A DNA stretch of 6,869 nucleotides, taken from JBQTHP01 sp052389755. Lineage in GTDB: Bacteria; Pseudomonadota; Gammaproteobacteria; Steroidobacterales; Steroidobacteraceae. Below, one piece after another: positions 1 to 5,872 of the stretch (position 1 is its first letter; every line of letters starts with the position of its first letter). Both the position numbers and the translations under genes were made by a program. The notes under the pieces are model-generated. The model had not been told where the DNA came from. It did not search any database and saw nothing but the letters and a program-made list of their open reading frames with translations. The stretch spans positions 1 to 6,869 of the forward strand of contig JBQTHP010000051.1 of NCBI GenBank assembly GCA_052389755.1, in the 5' to 3' direction.

Positions 1-429
1 CTGGACGTTCGTCGCGCTCGAGCTGCGAATGGAATTGCCGGTGCTCCCCACGGTGAAGTGATACGTGGCGAAGCTGTTCCAGCTCGCGCCCCAGATCGCG
101 GGCTGCGCCGCCCCGGCGAGATCCGAGGCGATTCTCGTGCTGTAAAGATCGGCAGCGGTGTTCGGCACCGGGATGTTCGTCTGGATTTCGTCGGCCGCTC
201 CGGGAACGAAGTTTCCCGCGACGAGTGATCGCTCGATTCCGGTTTCCGCCGCCTGGAATGCGTTCTGCCGGTACTGCTCGTTGCCGGCCATGATCAGCTC
301 GAGGCTGACCGCGTTCATGCCCGAGATGGCGAGCAGCGTGATGACGAGCAGCAGCAGCAGGCCGACGACCAGTGCCGCGCCGCGTTCTGTCCGGTGACGA
401 AGGGTTTTGCAGCTCATGGTGTTACGCAT
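1..429 (-). CDS. pilX: Type IV pilus minor pilin PilX, N-terminal part (runs off the left edge)
   Basis: This is a minor pilin that acts in the inner-membrane/periplasmic pilus assembly complex with PilV, PilW, FimT/FimU, PilE and PilY1. The frame is open for 143 codons from ATG at 429 to base 1, so the C-terminus is missing. A short basic leader ends at Gly17. It is followed by a very hydrophobic segment (residues 18-35, five leucines in a row) and the PilX_N-type motif FQAAETGIER near residues 58-67. Prepilin peptidase would cut after Gly17, leaving mature Ala1. Mature position 5 is Val rather than the usual Glu, a feature also seen in GspK-type tip pseudopilins. The ATG shares one base with the pilW stop (TGATG), so the two are probably translationally coupled; an in-frame ATG at 417 is an alternative start. 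No clear Shine-Dalgarno is seen. The function rests on the motif and on gene order. Confidence 0.85.
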   Translation of the reverse strand, partial: MRNTMSCKTLRHRTERGAALVVGLLLLLVITLLAISGMNAVSLELIMAGNEQYRQNAFQAAETGIERSLVAGNFVPGAADEIQTNIPVPNTAADLYSTRIASDLAGAAQPAIWGASWNSFATYHFTVGSTGNSIRSSSATNVQ

Positions 430-1526
430 CAGGTGCCGAGAGCGTTTCGAAGGTGAACGGTGCGGGAGACGAGCACGCGCCGGTAGCGCTTCACGCCGGT
501 GAAACTGTTGTCCGCGCTGAGCGACGGCTGATAGGCGCGGCCGGCCTGCGCCGCGTTTCCGAGATCACCTGTAACGCCGTTCGCGGCGAGACGATCGCCG
601 TACTCGTAGATGCGGTCGTCGGTGAAGCCGATCTCCGGCGTATTCGATCGCACGAGCAGCCAGATGCGAACCGATACGATCTGAGCGCCGGCGACGACGG
701 CCGCATTGAGCGCGGCGCCGGCGTCGAGGTAGCGCGTGGCGGAGCCGCGGTTCGGTCCGAGTCCGCCGGTCGGATCGATGCCGAACTGAATCTGTATGTC
801 CTCGACGCCCGGCACGATCTCGTCGTCCTGGAAAGTAGGCGTTGCGTTCAGGGACTTCCGACGCAGTGACGGGAGGCCCGCCTGTTGCGCAGAATCCAGA
901 CCAACGTAGTACGCGTTGACGATGAGGTCGTTGATCTGGCCGGTGGGCGGCACCGCCGATGCGGGATCGCAGGCGGCGCCGCCTGTGTCGTTCACGATCG
1001 TGGCCGCGATGCGCGTCGAGCAGATGCGCAGCGGGCCGGCAGTCGGCGGAGTCACGCTCGGATTGGTCGCGGCGCGACGCACGGTGATCGTGTCAGCCGT
1101 CGGAGACGGATTGTTGTTGAAGGCAGCGCACCCGAGCGTGTAGCCGGCGTTGGTCGCCTCGAGATTCGCCTCGAGATTGACGCCGTAGTTGTTGCCGCAG
1201 ACGGTTGCCGCGGCGCCCGCTATCGCAACGGTGCCGTCGGCGGGAGCGCCGCGCCCCACCACCGCCTCGGAGCCCTTCAGCAGTCCCCAGTAGTTGGACA
1301 TGCGCAGATCGGGCTCGATGACGCTCATCGCATATCGAGCCGTCTCCTGCAGGCGAGCGGTCGACTCATTGACCGCGTAGGCGTTGCGGCTGTCCACGTA
1401 GACCTGGGTGGCGCCCAGAATGAGCACGAGGCCGATCACCATCGCGACGAGCAGCTCCACCAGGGTCATGCCTGCGGAAGCGCGCACGCGCGCGAGAAGC
1501 TCCAGTTGTCGGTGTGGCTTGATCAC
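429..1526 (-). CDS. pilW: Type IV pilus minor pilin PilW
   Basis: This 365-residue minor pilin belongs to the complex that primes type IV pilus assembly. Residues 1-19 are a basic leader ending in Gly19. Next comes a class III prepilin cleavage site, G/MTLVE, with the conserved Glu at residue 24 (mature Glu5), and a hydrophobic helix LLVAMVIGLVLILGA. The segment that follows (ARLQETARYAMSVIEPDLR) is typical of PilW. Four cysteines lie in the periplasmic domain (AATVCGN, LGCAAF, RICST, AACDP) and could form disulfides. The start is GTG at 1526, with AGGGG six bases upstream that overlaps the pilV stop codon; the gap to pilV is 9 bases. The length is normal for PilW. Position between pilV and pilX supports the call. 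Confidence 0.9.
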   Translation of the reverse strand: MIKPHRQLELLARVRASAGMTLVELLVAMVIGLVLILGATQVYVDSRNAYAVNESTARLQETARYAMSVIEPDLRMSNYWGLLKGSEAVVGRGAPADGTVAIAGAAATVCGNNYGVNLEANLEATNAGYTLGCAAFNNNPSPTADTITVRRAATNPSVTPPTAGPLRICSTRIAATIVNDTGGAACDPASAVPPTGQINDLIVNAYYVGLDSAQQAGLPSLRRKSLNATPTFQDDEIVPGVEDIQIQFGIDPTGGLGPNRGSATRYLDAGAALNAAVVAGAQIVSVRIWLLVRSNTPEIGFTDDRIYEYGDRLAANGVTGDLGNAAQAGRAYQPSLSADNSFTGVKRYRRVLVSRTVHLRNALGT

Positions 1527-1535
1527 GGTGCGCCC

Positions 1536-2000
1536 CTAGTTCGTCGGCGCCTGCATGCGCATGGTGTACGTCAGCGGCAGAGCCTCGCCCGGCTCCACCC
1601 AACTGAGGGCGATCCTGTATTCCGCCGGTGTGCCTGCGGTGAAGGCGATCGTCCCGGACGCTGCGCCGCCCGGCCACGTCCGCGCGACCTGCTGTTGCCA
1701 CAGAAAGACGTCGTTCGCGGCGATCTGGGCCGGTGAACAGTCGACGGCCGCCGCTCCGACGCAAATATTGTCCGCGGCGGAGGCCACCACCGTGTACGCC
1801 CCACCTGCACGCCGATTGGCGCGAATCCGATCGGCGATGTCGCTCGCGAGGTTCACGGCGTGCATGCGAGAGATCGCACTGCCGCCCGCGCGCATCGTGG
1901 TGAGAAACAGGCTGGCAATACCCAGCATTCCGACCGCGAGCACGACGAGCGCGACCAGGGTCTCGACCATGGTGAAACCGTGAGAGCGACGAGAGCTCAT
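1536..2000 (-). CDS. pilV: Type IV pilus minor pilin PilV (pilus modification protein)
   Basis: This 154-residue pseudopilin works with PilW, PilX and FimT/FimU in pilus initiation. The leader is only eight residues (MSSRRSHG), followed by the cleavage site G/FTMVE with Glu13 as mature Glu5, and then a hydrophobic helix (TLVALVVLAVGMLGIASLF). The segment NLASDIADRIRANR is a PilV signature. Two cysteines in the soluble domain (NICVG and VDCS) could pair. I chose ATG at 2000 because it overlaps the fimT stop as ATGA, which suggests coupling. A TTG two codons further upstream is possible but less likely. A G-rich stretch upstream may act as ribosome binding site. Confidence 0.88.
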   Translation of the reverse strand: MSSRRSHGFTMVETLVALVVLAVGMLGIASLFLTTMRAGGSAISRMHAVNLASDIADRIRANRRAGGAYTVVASAADNICVGAAAVDCSPAQIAANDVFLWQQQVARTWPGGAASGTIAFTAGTPAEYRIALSWVEPGEALPLTYTMRMQAPTN

Positions 2001-2599
2001 GGGCAAGCCCCCGCCGCGCCGCTGGCCGCCGTCACTTCACCGTTGTCTTTGGTGACGCGGACACGACCGGTCGCATCGACGAGCAGCGCCCGTGCGGTGG
2101 AGCTTCCTGCGAGGTCCGCGATGCCGCGGTCGTCGCAGATCACGACGTTTCGCGTCGGCGTCCTCGCGGCTGCCGGATTTGCGAACCCGGCCCGCCCGTA
2201 GCTCTCGATGCCGTCGTTGTCGGCGCGCACGGAAACCGTCGCAGCGAGCGGCCCGAAACGCTGCACGATCGGCTCAACCACAGGGTCGTCGGACTGCCAG
2301 TTGCCGTTCGTGTCCTGAAAGACGATCCAGCCGGTGAACTCTCCGTAGCTGCAGGCGGGCGTTGCCGCAGTCGGGTCTGCCGACGCGCACACGACGACGT
2401 TCCGCTGCCGTTTGATCGCCTCGGTGCGAGCGACGTGGAACGATCGCAGAAGATCGTTGGAAGCCGCGGTCAGGCGGTTGTTCCGCGCGAACACCTGCAT
2501 GTTGGGCACGGCCACGGAGAACAGGACCGCCGCTACAGCGAGCGTCACCATCAGCTCGAGAAGCGTGAATCCGCGAGTCGCGTTTTTCATGCGGCGCAT
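1997..2599 (-). CDS. fimT: FimT/FimU-like GspH-family minor pilin, first gene of the pil cluster
   Basis: This 200-residue GspH/FimT-family pseudopilin is one of the minor pilins of the type IV pilus. A ten-residue leader ends at Gly10, followed by G/FTLLE with Glu15 as mature Glu5 and a hydrophobic helix to about residue 31. Family hallmarks follow: RTEAIKR (58-64), VVVCAS (68-73) and GWIVFQD (90-96). Cysteines at 71 and 83 could pair, and there are further cysteines near the C-terminus. ATG at 2599 and ATG at 2590 (MKNATRG) are both possible starts, and neither has a good Shine-Dalgarno. FimU and FimT are hard to separate from sequence alone, but the place ahead of pilV-pilW-pilX corresponds to fimU/fimT in other clusters. 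Its stop overlaps pilV by four bases. Confidence 0.85.
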   Translation of the reverse strand: MRRMKNATRGFTLLELMVTLAVAAVLFSVAVPNMQVFARNNRLTAASNDLLRSFHVARTEAIKRQRNVVVCASADPTAATPACSYGEFTGWIVFQDTNGNWQSDDPVVEPIVQRFGPLAATVSVRADNDGIESYGRAGFANPAAARTPTRNVVICDDRGIADLAGSSTARALLVDATGRVRVTKDNGEVTAASGAAGACP

Positions 2600-2735
2600 C
2601 GTGCGGTGCGCGCAAGGGCGACGTTCGCCGCTCCGACGAGTGGCCGCGGAAGAGCGATCACCGGTCCCGCACCGTGACGGGATTCTCAGCGACGAGTTGA
2701 CTTAACTTCGCGCCGCGAGTGTGACGCGCGTCAGA
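2600..2735. other. Intergenic gap between the cys and pil units
   Basis: This 136-base gap separates the metX-family stop from fimT, both on the minus strand. It should carry the pil promoter, and possibly a terminator for the cys operon, but I see no convincing sigma70 or sigma54 match. There is an interrupted dyad AGTT-N5-AACT at 2695-2707 in an AT-rich patch. There is also a weak 5-bp hairpin (TCCCG/CGGGA, 2665-2682) without a U tract. The perfect palindrome next to the metX stop is listed separately. Confidence 0.5.
2722..2733. promoter_or_regulatory. Perfect 12-base palindrome TGACGCGCGTCA just after the metX-family stop
   Basis: The twelve bases equal their own reverse complement. The palindrome starts two bases downstream of the metX-family TGA on the transcribed strand and ends about 120 bases before fimT. 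No U tract follows, and a hairpin would have only four stem pairs, so it does not look like an intrinsic terminator. TGAC-N4-GTCA has the form of a dimeric regulator site, but I cannot name the regulator. Confidence 0.3.
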
Positions 2736-3836
2736 TCAGCCGTGCCGGCTCAGGAAGGATCGAATCGGCGCGTCGAAGCGCGGAATGTCGACGAGGAAGG
2801 AATCGTGCCCTGCGATCGACGGCAGCGGCACGAACCGCGTGCGGATGCGGGCGGCCTCGAATTCTTCCGCGAGTGCGCGCTGCTCGTGAACGGGAAACAG
2901 CATGTCGCTTTCCACGCCGATGACGAGGGCGTGCTCGATGCCGGACGGCTCCAGCGCGGCGCGCACCGAGCCGCGATGCTGCGACAGATCGAAACGGTCC
3001 ATCGCGCGCGACAGATAGAGGTAACAGTTGGCGTCGAATACGCGAACGAAACGCTCGGCCTGCACCTCGAGGTAGCTCTGGACGGCAAAATCGGCCGCGA
3101 ACGGCACGTGGCGGAGGCCCGGTGTCGCAAGGAATGGCGCGCGATCGAAACGCTCGCGCCACTCGCCCGCCGAGCGGTAGGTCACCGTGCCGAGCTTGCG
3201 GGCAATGCGCAGCCCAGCTACGGGTGGGGCGGCCGGTTCGTAGTCACCGTCGCGCCACGCGGGATCGGACGCGATCGCTTCGCGCTGGATGGAGCGCAGC
3301 GCGATCGCAAAAGGGGAGGCGGCGGACGTGCCGGAGATCGTGACGAGCCGCCGCGCAGCGCGCGGAAACTGCGCCGCGAAGGCGAGCACGATCATGCCGC
3401 CGAGCGAGGGCCCGATCACCGCGTCGGCACGCTCGATGCCGAGCGTGCGCAGCACTTCGAACCCGCCGCGCGCGATGTCTTCGAGCGACAGATCGGGAAA
3501 GCGCAGGCGATAGGGCGTGCCGGTCAGCGGATCGATCGAGGCGGGTCCGGTCGATCCGAAGCAGCTCCCCAGAGAGTTGATGCAGATGAGAAACCAGCGA
3601 TCGGTGTCGATCGCCCGGCCCGGCCCGATCATCTGTTCCCACCAGCCCTCGCTCGGGTCCGCGCGCGAGGAGGCCGCGTGCGCAGGCGGGGAGAGGCCCG
3701 TGAACAGCAGCACGGCGTTCGAGCGCGTGCGATCGAGCTCTCCCCACGTCTCGTAGGCCACCTGCGCGCCGCGCAGCTCGCCGCCGCGCCACATCGGAAA
3801 CGGATCCGGCAGGCGCGCGAGCTGCCGCGCGCTCAC
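2736..3836 (-). CDS. metX: MetX-family acyltransferase, probable L-serine O-succinyltransferase
   Basis: This 366-residue alpha/beta hydrolase of the MetX family probably moves a succinyl group from succinyl-CoA to L-serine, giving O-succinylserine for cysteine synthesis in the cytoplasm. The catalytic triad is visible: nucleophile Ser144 in GPSLGGM, Asp311 in VESDMLFP and His344 in GHDSF. Other family motifs are VAYETWGEL (26-34), NSLGSCFGSTGPAS (87-100), LRSIQREAI (180-188) and MARKLG-like IARKLGTVTYRS (211-222). The segment FTGLSPPAH (45-53) sits where homoserine acetyltransferases carry an LTGDSH-type sequence, and it matches my recollection of the serine O-succinyltransferase subgroup. 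The start is GTG at 3836, overlapping the cysK stop by four bases (GTGA) with GGAG just upstream. The frame stays open further upstream, but only inside cysK. Pairing with cysK and cysB supports serine, not homoserine, as substrate. Homoserine O-acyltransferase remains the alternative. Confidence 0.78.
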   Translation of the reverse strand: MSARQLARLPDPFPMWRGGELRGAQVAYETWGELDRTRSNAVLLFTGLSPPAHAASSRADPSEGWWEQMIGPGRAIDTDRWFLICINSLGSCFGSTGPASIDPLTGTPYRLRFPDLSLEDIARGGFEVLRTLGIERADAVIGPSLGGMIVLAFAAQFPRAARRLVTISGTSAASPFAIALRSIQREAIASDPAWRDGDYEPAAPPVAGLRIARKLGTVTYRSAGEWRERFDRAPFLATPGLRHVPFAADFAVQSYLEVQAERFVRVFDANCYLYLSRAMDRFDLSQHRGSVRAALEPSGIEHALVIGVESDMLFPVHEQRALAEEFEAARIRTRFVPLPSIAGHDSFLVDIPRFDAPIRSFLSRHG

Positions 3837-4774
3837 GGCTCCGGATCGCCGCCGTCGGAGATCCCTTCGAAGAGCGGCGTGGACAGATAGCGTTCGCCCG
3901 TGTCGGGCAGCATCGCGACGATGACCGCACCCTTGGGGGCTTCCTTCGCGACTCTGACCGCCGCGGCGAACGTGCCGCCGGAGGAGATGCCGCAGAAGAT
4001 GCCCTCGCTGCGCGCGAGCTGGCGCGCGGCGTCGATCGCCTCGGCATCGCTCACCGTCACGATACGGTGCGGCACCTCCCGATTGAGCACGGCCGGCACG
4101 AAGTCCGGTGTCCAGCCCTGGATCTTGTGCGGCGTGAAAGGCTTGCCGGAGAGGAGCGCCGCGCCCTCGGGTTCGCACGTGATGATCTTCACCTCGGGAC
4201 GGGCGAGCCGGATCATCTCGCCGGCACCGGTGAGCGTGCCGCCGGTGCCCCAGCCGGTGACGAAGAAGTCGAGCCGCCTGCCTGCAAAGTCCTGCAGGAC
4301 CTCAGGGCCGGTCGTATTCCTGTGATAGGCGGGGTTCGCGGGGTTTTCGAACTGGCGCGCGAGGAACCAGCCGTGCTTCTTCGCGAGCTCCTCGGCCTTG
4401 CGCACCATGCCCGTGCCGCGCTCGGCCGCGGGCGTGAGAATCACCTTCGCGCCGAACATGCGCATGATCCTGCGGCGTTCGACCGAGAAGGTTTCCACCA
4501 TCGTGGCGACGAACGGATAGCCTTTCGCCGCGCACACCATCGCGAGCGCGATGCCCGTGTTGCCGGAGGTCGCTTCCACGACCGTCTGCCCCGGCTTCAG
4601 CGCGCCGCTCTGCTCGGCGTCTTCGATGATCGCGATCGCGAGGCGATCCTTCACCGATGCGCCCGGATTGAAGAACTCGCACTTGACGTACAGCGTGACG
4701 TTCGGGGGCGCGAGGCGATTGATGCGGACGATCGGTGTCCGGGCGATCGTGCCGAGAATGCTGTCGTAGATCAT
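3833..4774 (-). CDS. cysK: Cysteine synthase A-type PLP enzyme
   Basis: This 313-residue fold-type II PLP enzyme forms L-cysteine from sulfide and an O-acylated serine. Lys42 in NPGASVKDR (36-44) binds PLP as a Schiff base. TSGNTG (69-74) is the substrate-binding asparagine loop, GTGGT (176-180) the phosphate loop, and GISSG (262-266) contacts the pyridine nitrogen. QFENPANP (141-148) and the terminal LPDTGERYLSTPLF favour CysK over CysM. The loop after KIQG reads WTPDFVP where enterobacterial CysK has IGAGFIP. ATG at 4774 (MIYDSILG) is chosen because AAAGGA lies four bases upstream and the family starts here; a start 14 codons earlier would add an unrelated tail. The stop overlaps the downstream metX-family gene, so the acyl donor is probably O-succinylserine (inference). 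A cystathionine beta-synthase-like activity cannot be excluded. Confidence 0.88.
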   Translation of the reverse strand: MIYDSILGTIARTPIVRINRLAPPNVTLYVKCEFFNPGASVKDRLAIAIIEDAEQSGALKPGQTVVEATSGNTGIALAMVCAAKGYPFVATMVETFSVERRRIMRMFGAKVILTPAAERGTGMVRKAEELAKKHGWFLARQFENPANPAYHRNTTGPEVLQDFAGRRLDFFVTGWGTGGTLTGAGEMIRLARPEVKIITCEPEGAALLSGKPFTPHKIQGWTPDFVPAVLNREVPHRIVTVSDAEAIDAARQLARSEGIFCGISSGGTFAAAVRVAKEAPKGAVIVAMLPDTGERYLSTPLFEGISDGGDPEP

Positions 4775-4778
4775 GAGG

Positions 4779-4784
4779 TCCTTT
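4779..4784 (-). promoter_or_regulatory. Strong Shine-Dalgarno of cysK (AAAGGA)
   Basis: On the minus strand AAAGGA stands four bases before ATG 4774. It is the best ribosome binding site in the window and decides the cysK start over the longer open frame. Confidence 0.75.
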
Positions 4785-4834
4785 CTACGCTCGCACCATA
4801 CCGCCAGGCGATGCATGAGCGGGCATCTGATGAT

Positions 4835-4850
4835 TACCGATCGTTATAAT
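4835..4850. promoter_or_regulatory. cysB promoter core and candidate LysR-type operator in the divergent control region
   Basis: TATAAT at 4845-4850 on the plus strand is a perfect -10, but no TTGACA-like -35 lies 16-18 bases upstream. Transcription would start near 4857, about 40 bases before cysB. Overlapping it, 4835-4846 reads TACCGATCGTTA, a 12-base palindrome with one mismatched pair. Outside it, GATTA (4832-4836) and TAATC (4847-4851) form a further inverted pair. This is an AT-rich island in GC-rich DNA between a CysB-type gene and its probable target, so autoregulation and cysK control are plausible. On the minus strand, TTCGCG (4866-4871), 17 bases and TATAAC (4843-4848) could serve cysK, though the match is weak. 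The rest of 4775-4897 shows nothing else clear. Confidence 0.45.
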
Positions 4851-4877
4851 CGCCCCGTGCACCGGCGCGAACGTGCG

Positions 4878-4901
4878 ATGAGTATGCGTCAAGCCCCGTG
4901 A
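4878..4901 (+). other. Possible seven-codon leader ORF (MSMRQAP) overlapping the cysB start
   Basis: ATG at 4878 opens a frame of seven codons whose TGA (4899-4901) overlaps the cysB GTG start as GTGA. The cysB start itself has no visible Shine-Dalgarno, so coupling from this mini-ORF could help initiation. The leader has no clear Shine-Dalgarno either, and such a short frame can easily arise by chance. Confidence 0.2.
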
Positions 4902-5872
4902 ACCTCCAACAGCTGCGCTTTGCGGTCGCCGTCGCGCGCCACGGGCTCTCCGTGACCCAGGCGGCCGCATCGCTCGACACCTCGCAACCCGCGGTGAGCC
5001 GCGCGCTGAAAGCCCTCGAACGCGAGCTCGGCTTCGACATTTTCGTGCGCGAAGGGCGGGCCTTCACGCGCATCACGGCGGCCGGCGTCCGCGTGCTCGA
5101 GCTTGCCGGTCGTGCGCTCGGCGAGATCGACAACCTCGAGGCGATCGCCGCGGATCTGAACGCCGACGAGCGCGGCACGCTCGCCATCGCGACGACGCAC
5201 ACGCAGGCCCGCTACGTGTTACCGCCGGTCGTCAAGGAATTCCGGCGGCGCTATCCCTCGGTCGAGCTGCACCTGCACCAGGGCACCTCGGAGCAGATCG
5301 CCGAGATGGTGGCCGACGATCGCGTACAGCTCGCGATCGCGACCGGATCCGAAGGGCTCTTCCCGACGCTGGTGCTGCTGCCGGTATATCGCTGGCACCG
5401 GCAGGTCATCGTGCCGCGCAAGCATCCGTTGACGCGCGCCGGCAAGCTCACGTTGAAGCAGCTCGCGGAGTATCCGCTCGTCACGTACGTCTTCAGTTTC
5501 GCGGGGCCCGCCTCGCTGCAGACGGCGTTCGCGCGCGAAGGGCTCGAGCCGCGCGTCGCGCTCACCGCGCGCGACTCGGACGTGATCAAAACCTACGTGC
5601 GCCTCGGGCTCGGCGTGGGCATCGTGGCGAGCGTCGCGATCGAGCCGCGCGCGGACGCGGACCTGGAAGTGCTCGACGCCTCGCACCTGCTGCCGATTCA
5701 CACGACCTGGATCGGCTTTCGGCGCGGCACGTTGCTGCGCAACTACGCGTACGATTTTCTGCACCTCTTCGGGCCGCACCTCACGCGCCGCCTCGTCGAT
5801 CGAGCCGTCGAGACGCGCGACCCGGCGGTGCGCGCGGAGCTGCTGCGGCGCGTGGCATTGCCGGTGCGATGA
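4898..5872 (+). CDS. cysB: CysB-type LysR-family transcriptional regulator of cysteine/sulfur metabolism
   Basis: This 324-residue LysR-family regulator has the same length as enterobacterial CysB and aligns with it without gaps over the stretches I could recall. Residues 1-60 form the winged helix-turn-helix (LQQLRFAVAVARHGLSV, TSQPAVSRALKALERELG). The effector domain opens with ATTHTQARY (98-106), carrying Thr100, Thr102 and Gln103 of the CysB anion/inducer pocket. Thr149 (AIATG) is kept, but the pocket Thr202 is Ala here (FAG for FTG). HLHQGTSEQIAEMV and DVIKTYVRLGLGVGIVAS are further CysB signatures. The start is GTG at 4898, fixed by the family N-terminus (MNLQQLR) although no Shine-Dalgarno is seen. 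It is divergent from cysK-metX, which it probably controls, and overlaps rluB by four bases. CysB proteins respond to N-acetylserine or O-acetylserine; the ligand here may differ. Confidence 0.9.
   Translation: MNLQQLRFAVAVARHGLSVTQAAASLDTSQPAVSRALKALERELGFDIFVREGRAFTRITAAGVRVLELAGRALGEIDNLEAIAADLNADERGTLAIATTHTQARYVLPPVVKEFRRRYPSVELHLHQGTSEQIAEMVADDRVQLAIATGSEGLFPTLVLLPVYRWHRQVIVPRKHPLTRAGKLTLKQLAEYPLVTYVFSFAGPASLQTAFAREGLEPRVALTARDSDVIKTYVRLGLGVGIVASVAIEPRADADLEVLDASHLLPIHTTWIGFRRGTLLRNYAYDFLHLFGPHLTRRLVDRAVETRDPAVRAELLRRVALPVR

Noticed and set aside
885..1736. 283-codon open frame on the plus strand opposite pilW and pilV
   Set aside because: It spans two clear pilin genes on the other strand, has Arg/Gly/Ala-rich composition and shows no recognisable motif.
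2665..2682. Terminator hairpin of the cys operon (TCCCG/CGGGA)
   Set aside because: The 5-bp stem with an 8-base loop has no U tract on the minus strand.
2721..3890. 389-codon open frame on the plus strand opposite the metX-family gene
   Set aside because: It is an antisense shadow of a GC-rich gene. The translation is Arg/Ala-rich with no domain, while the minus strand shows a full catalytic triad.
3837..4178. N-terminal extension of the metX-family frame by 114 codons
   Set aside because: The extra part lies wholly inside cysK in another frame and is not family-like. The GTG at 3836 overlapping the cysK stop gives the normal family length.
4775..4816. Start of cysK 14 codons upstream (MHRLAVWCERRKDL)
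   Set aside because: The ATG at 4774 has a strong AAAGGA and matches the family N-terminus; the extension would cover that Shine-Dalgarno.
4067..4849. 260-codon open frame on the plus strand opposite cysK
   Set aside because: It runs through cysK and into the control region, with no family motif and composition typical of an antisense frame.
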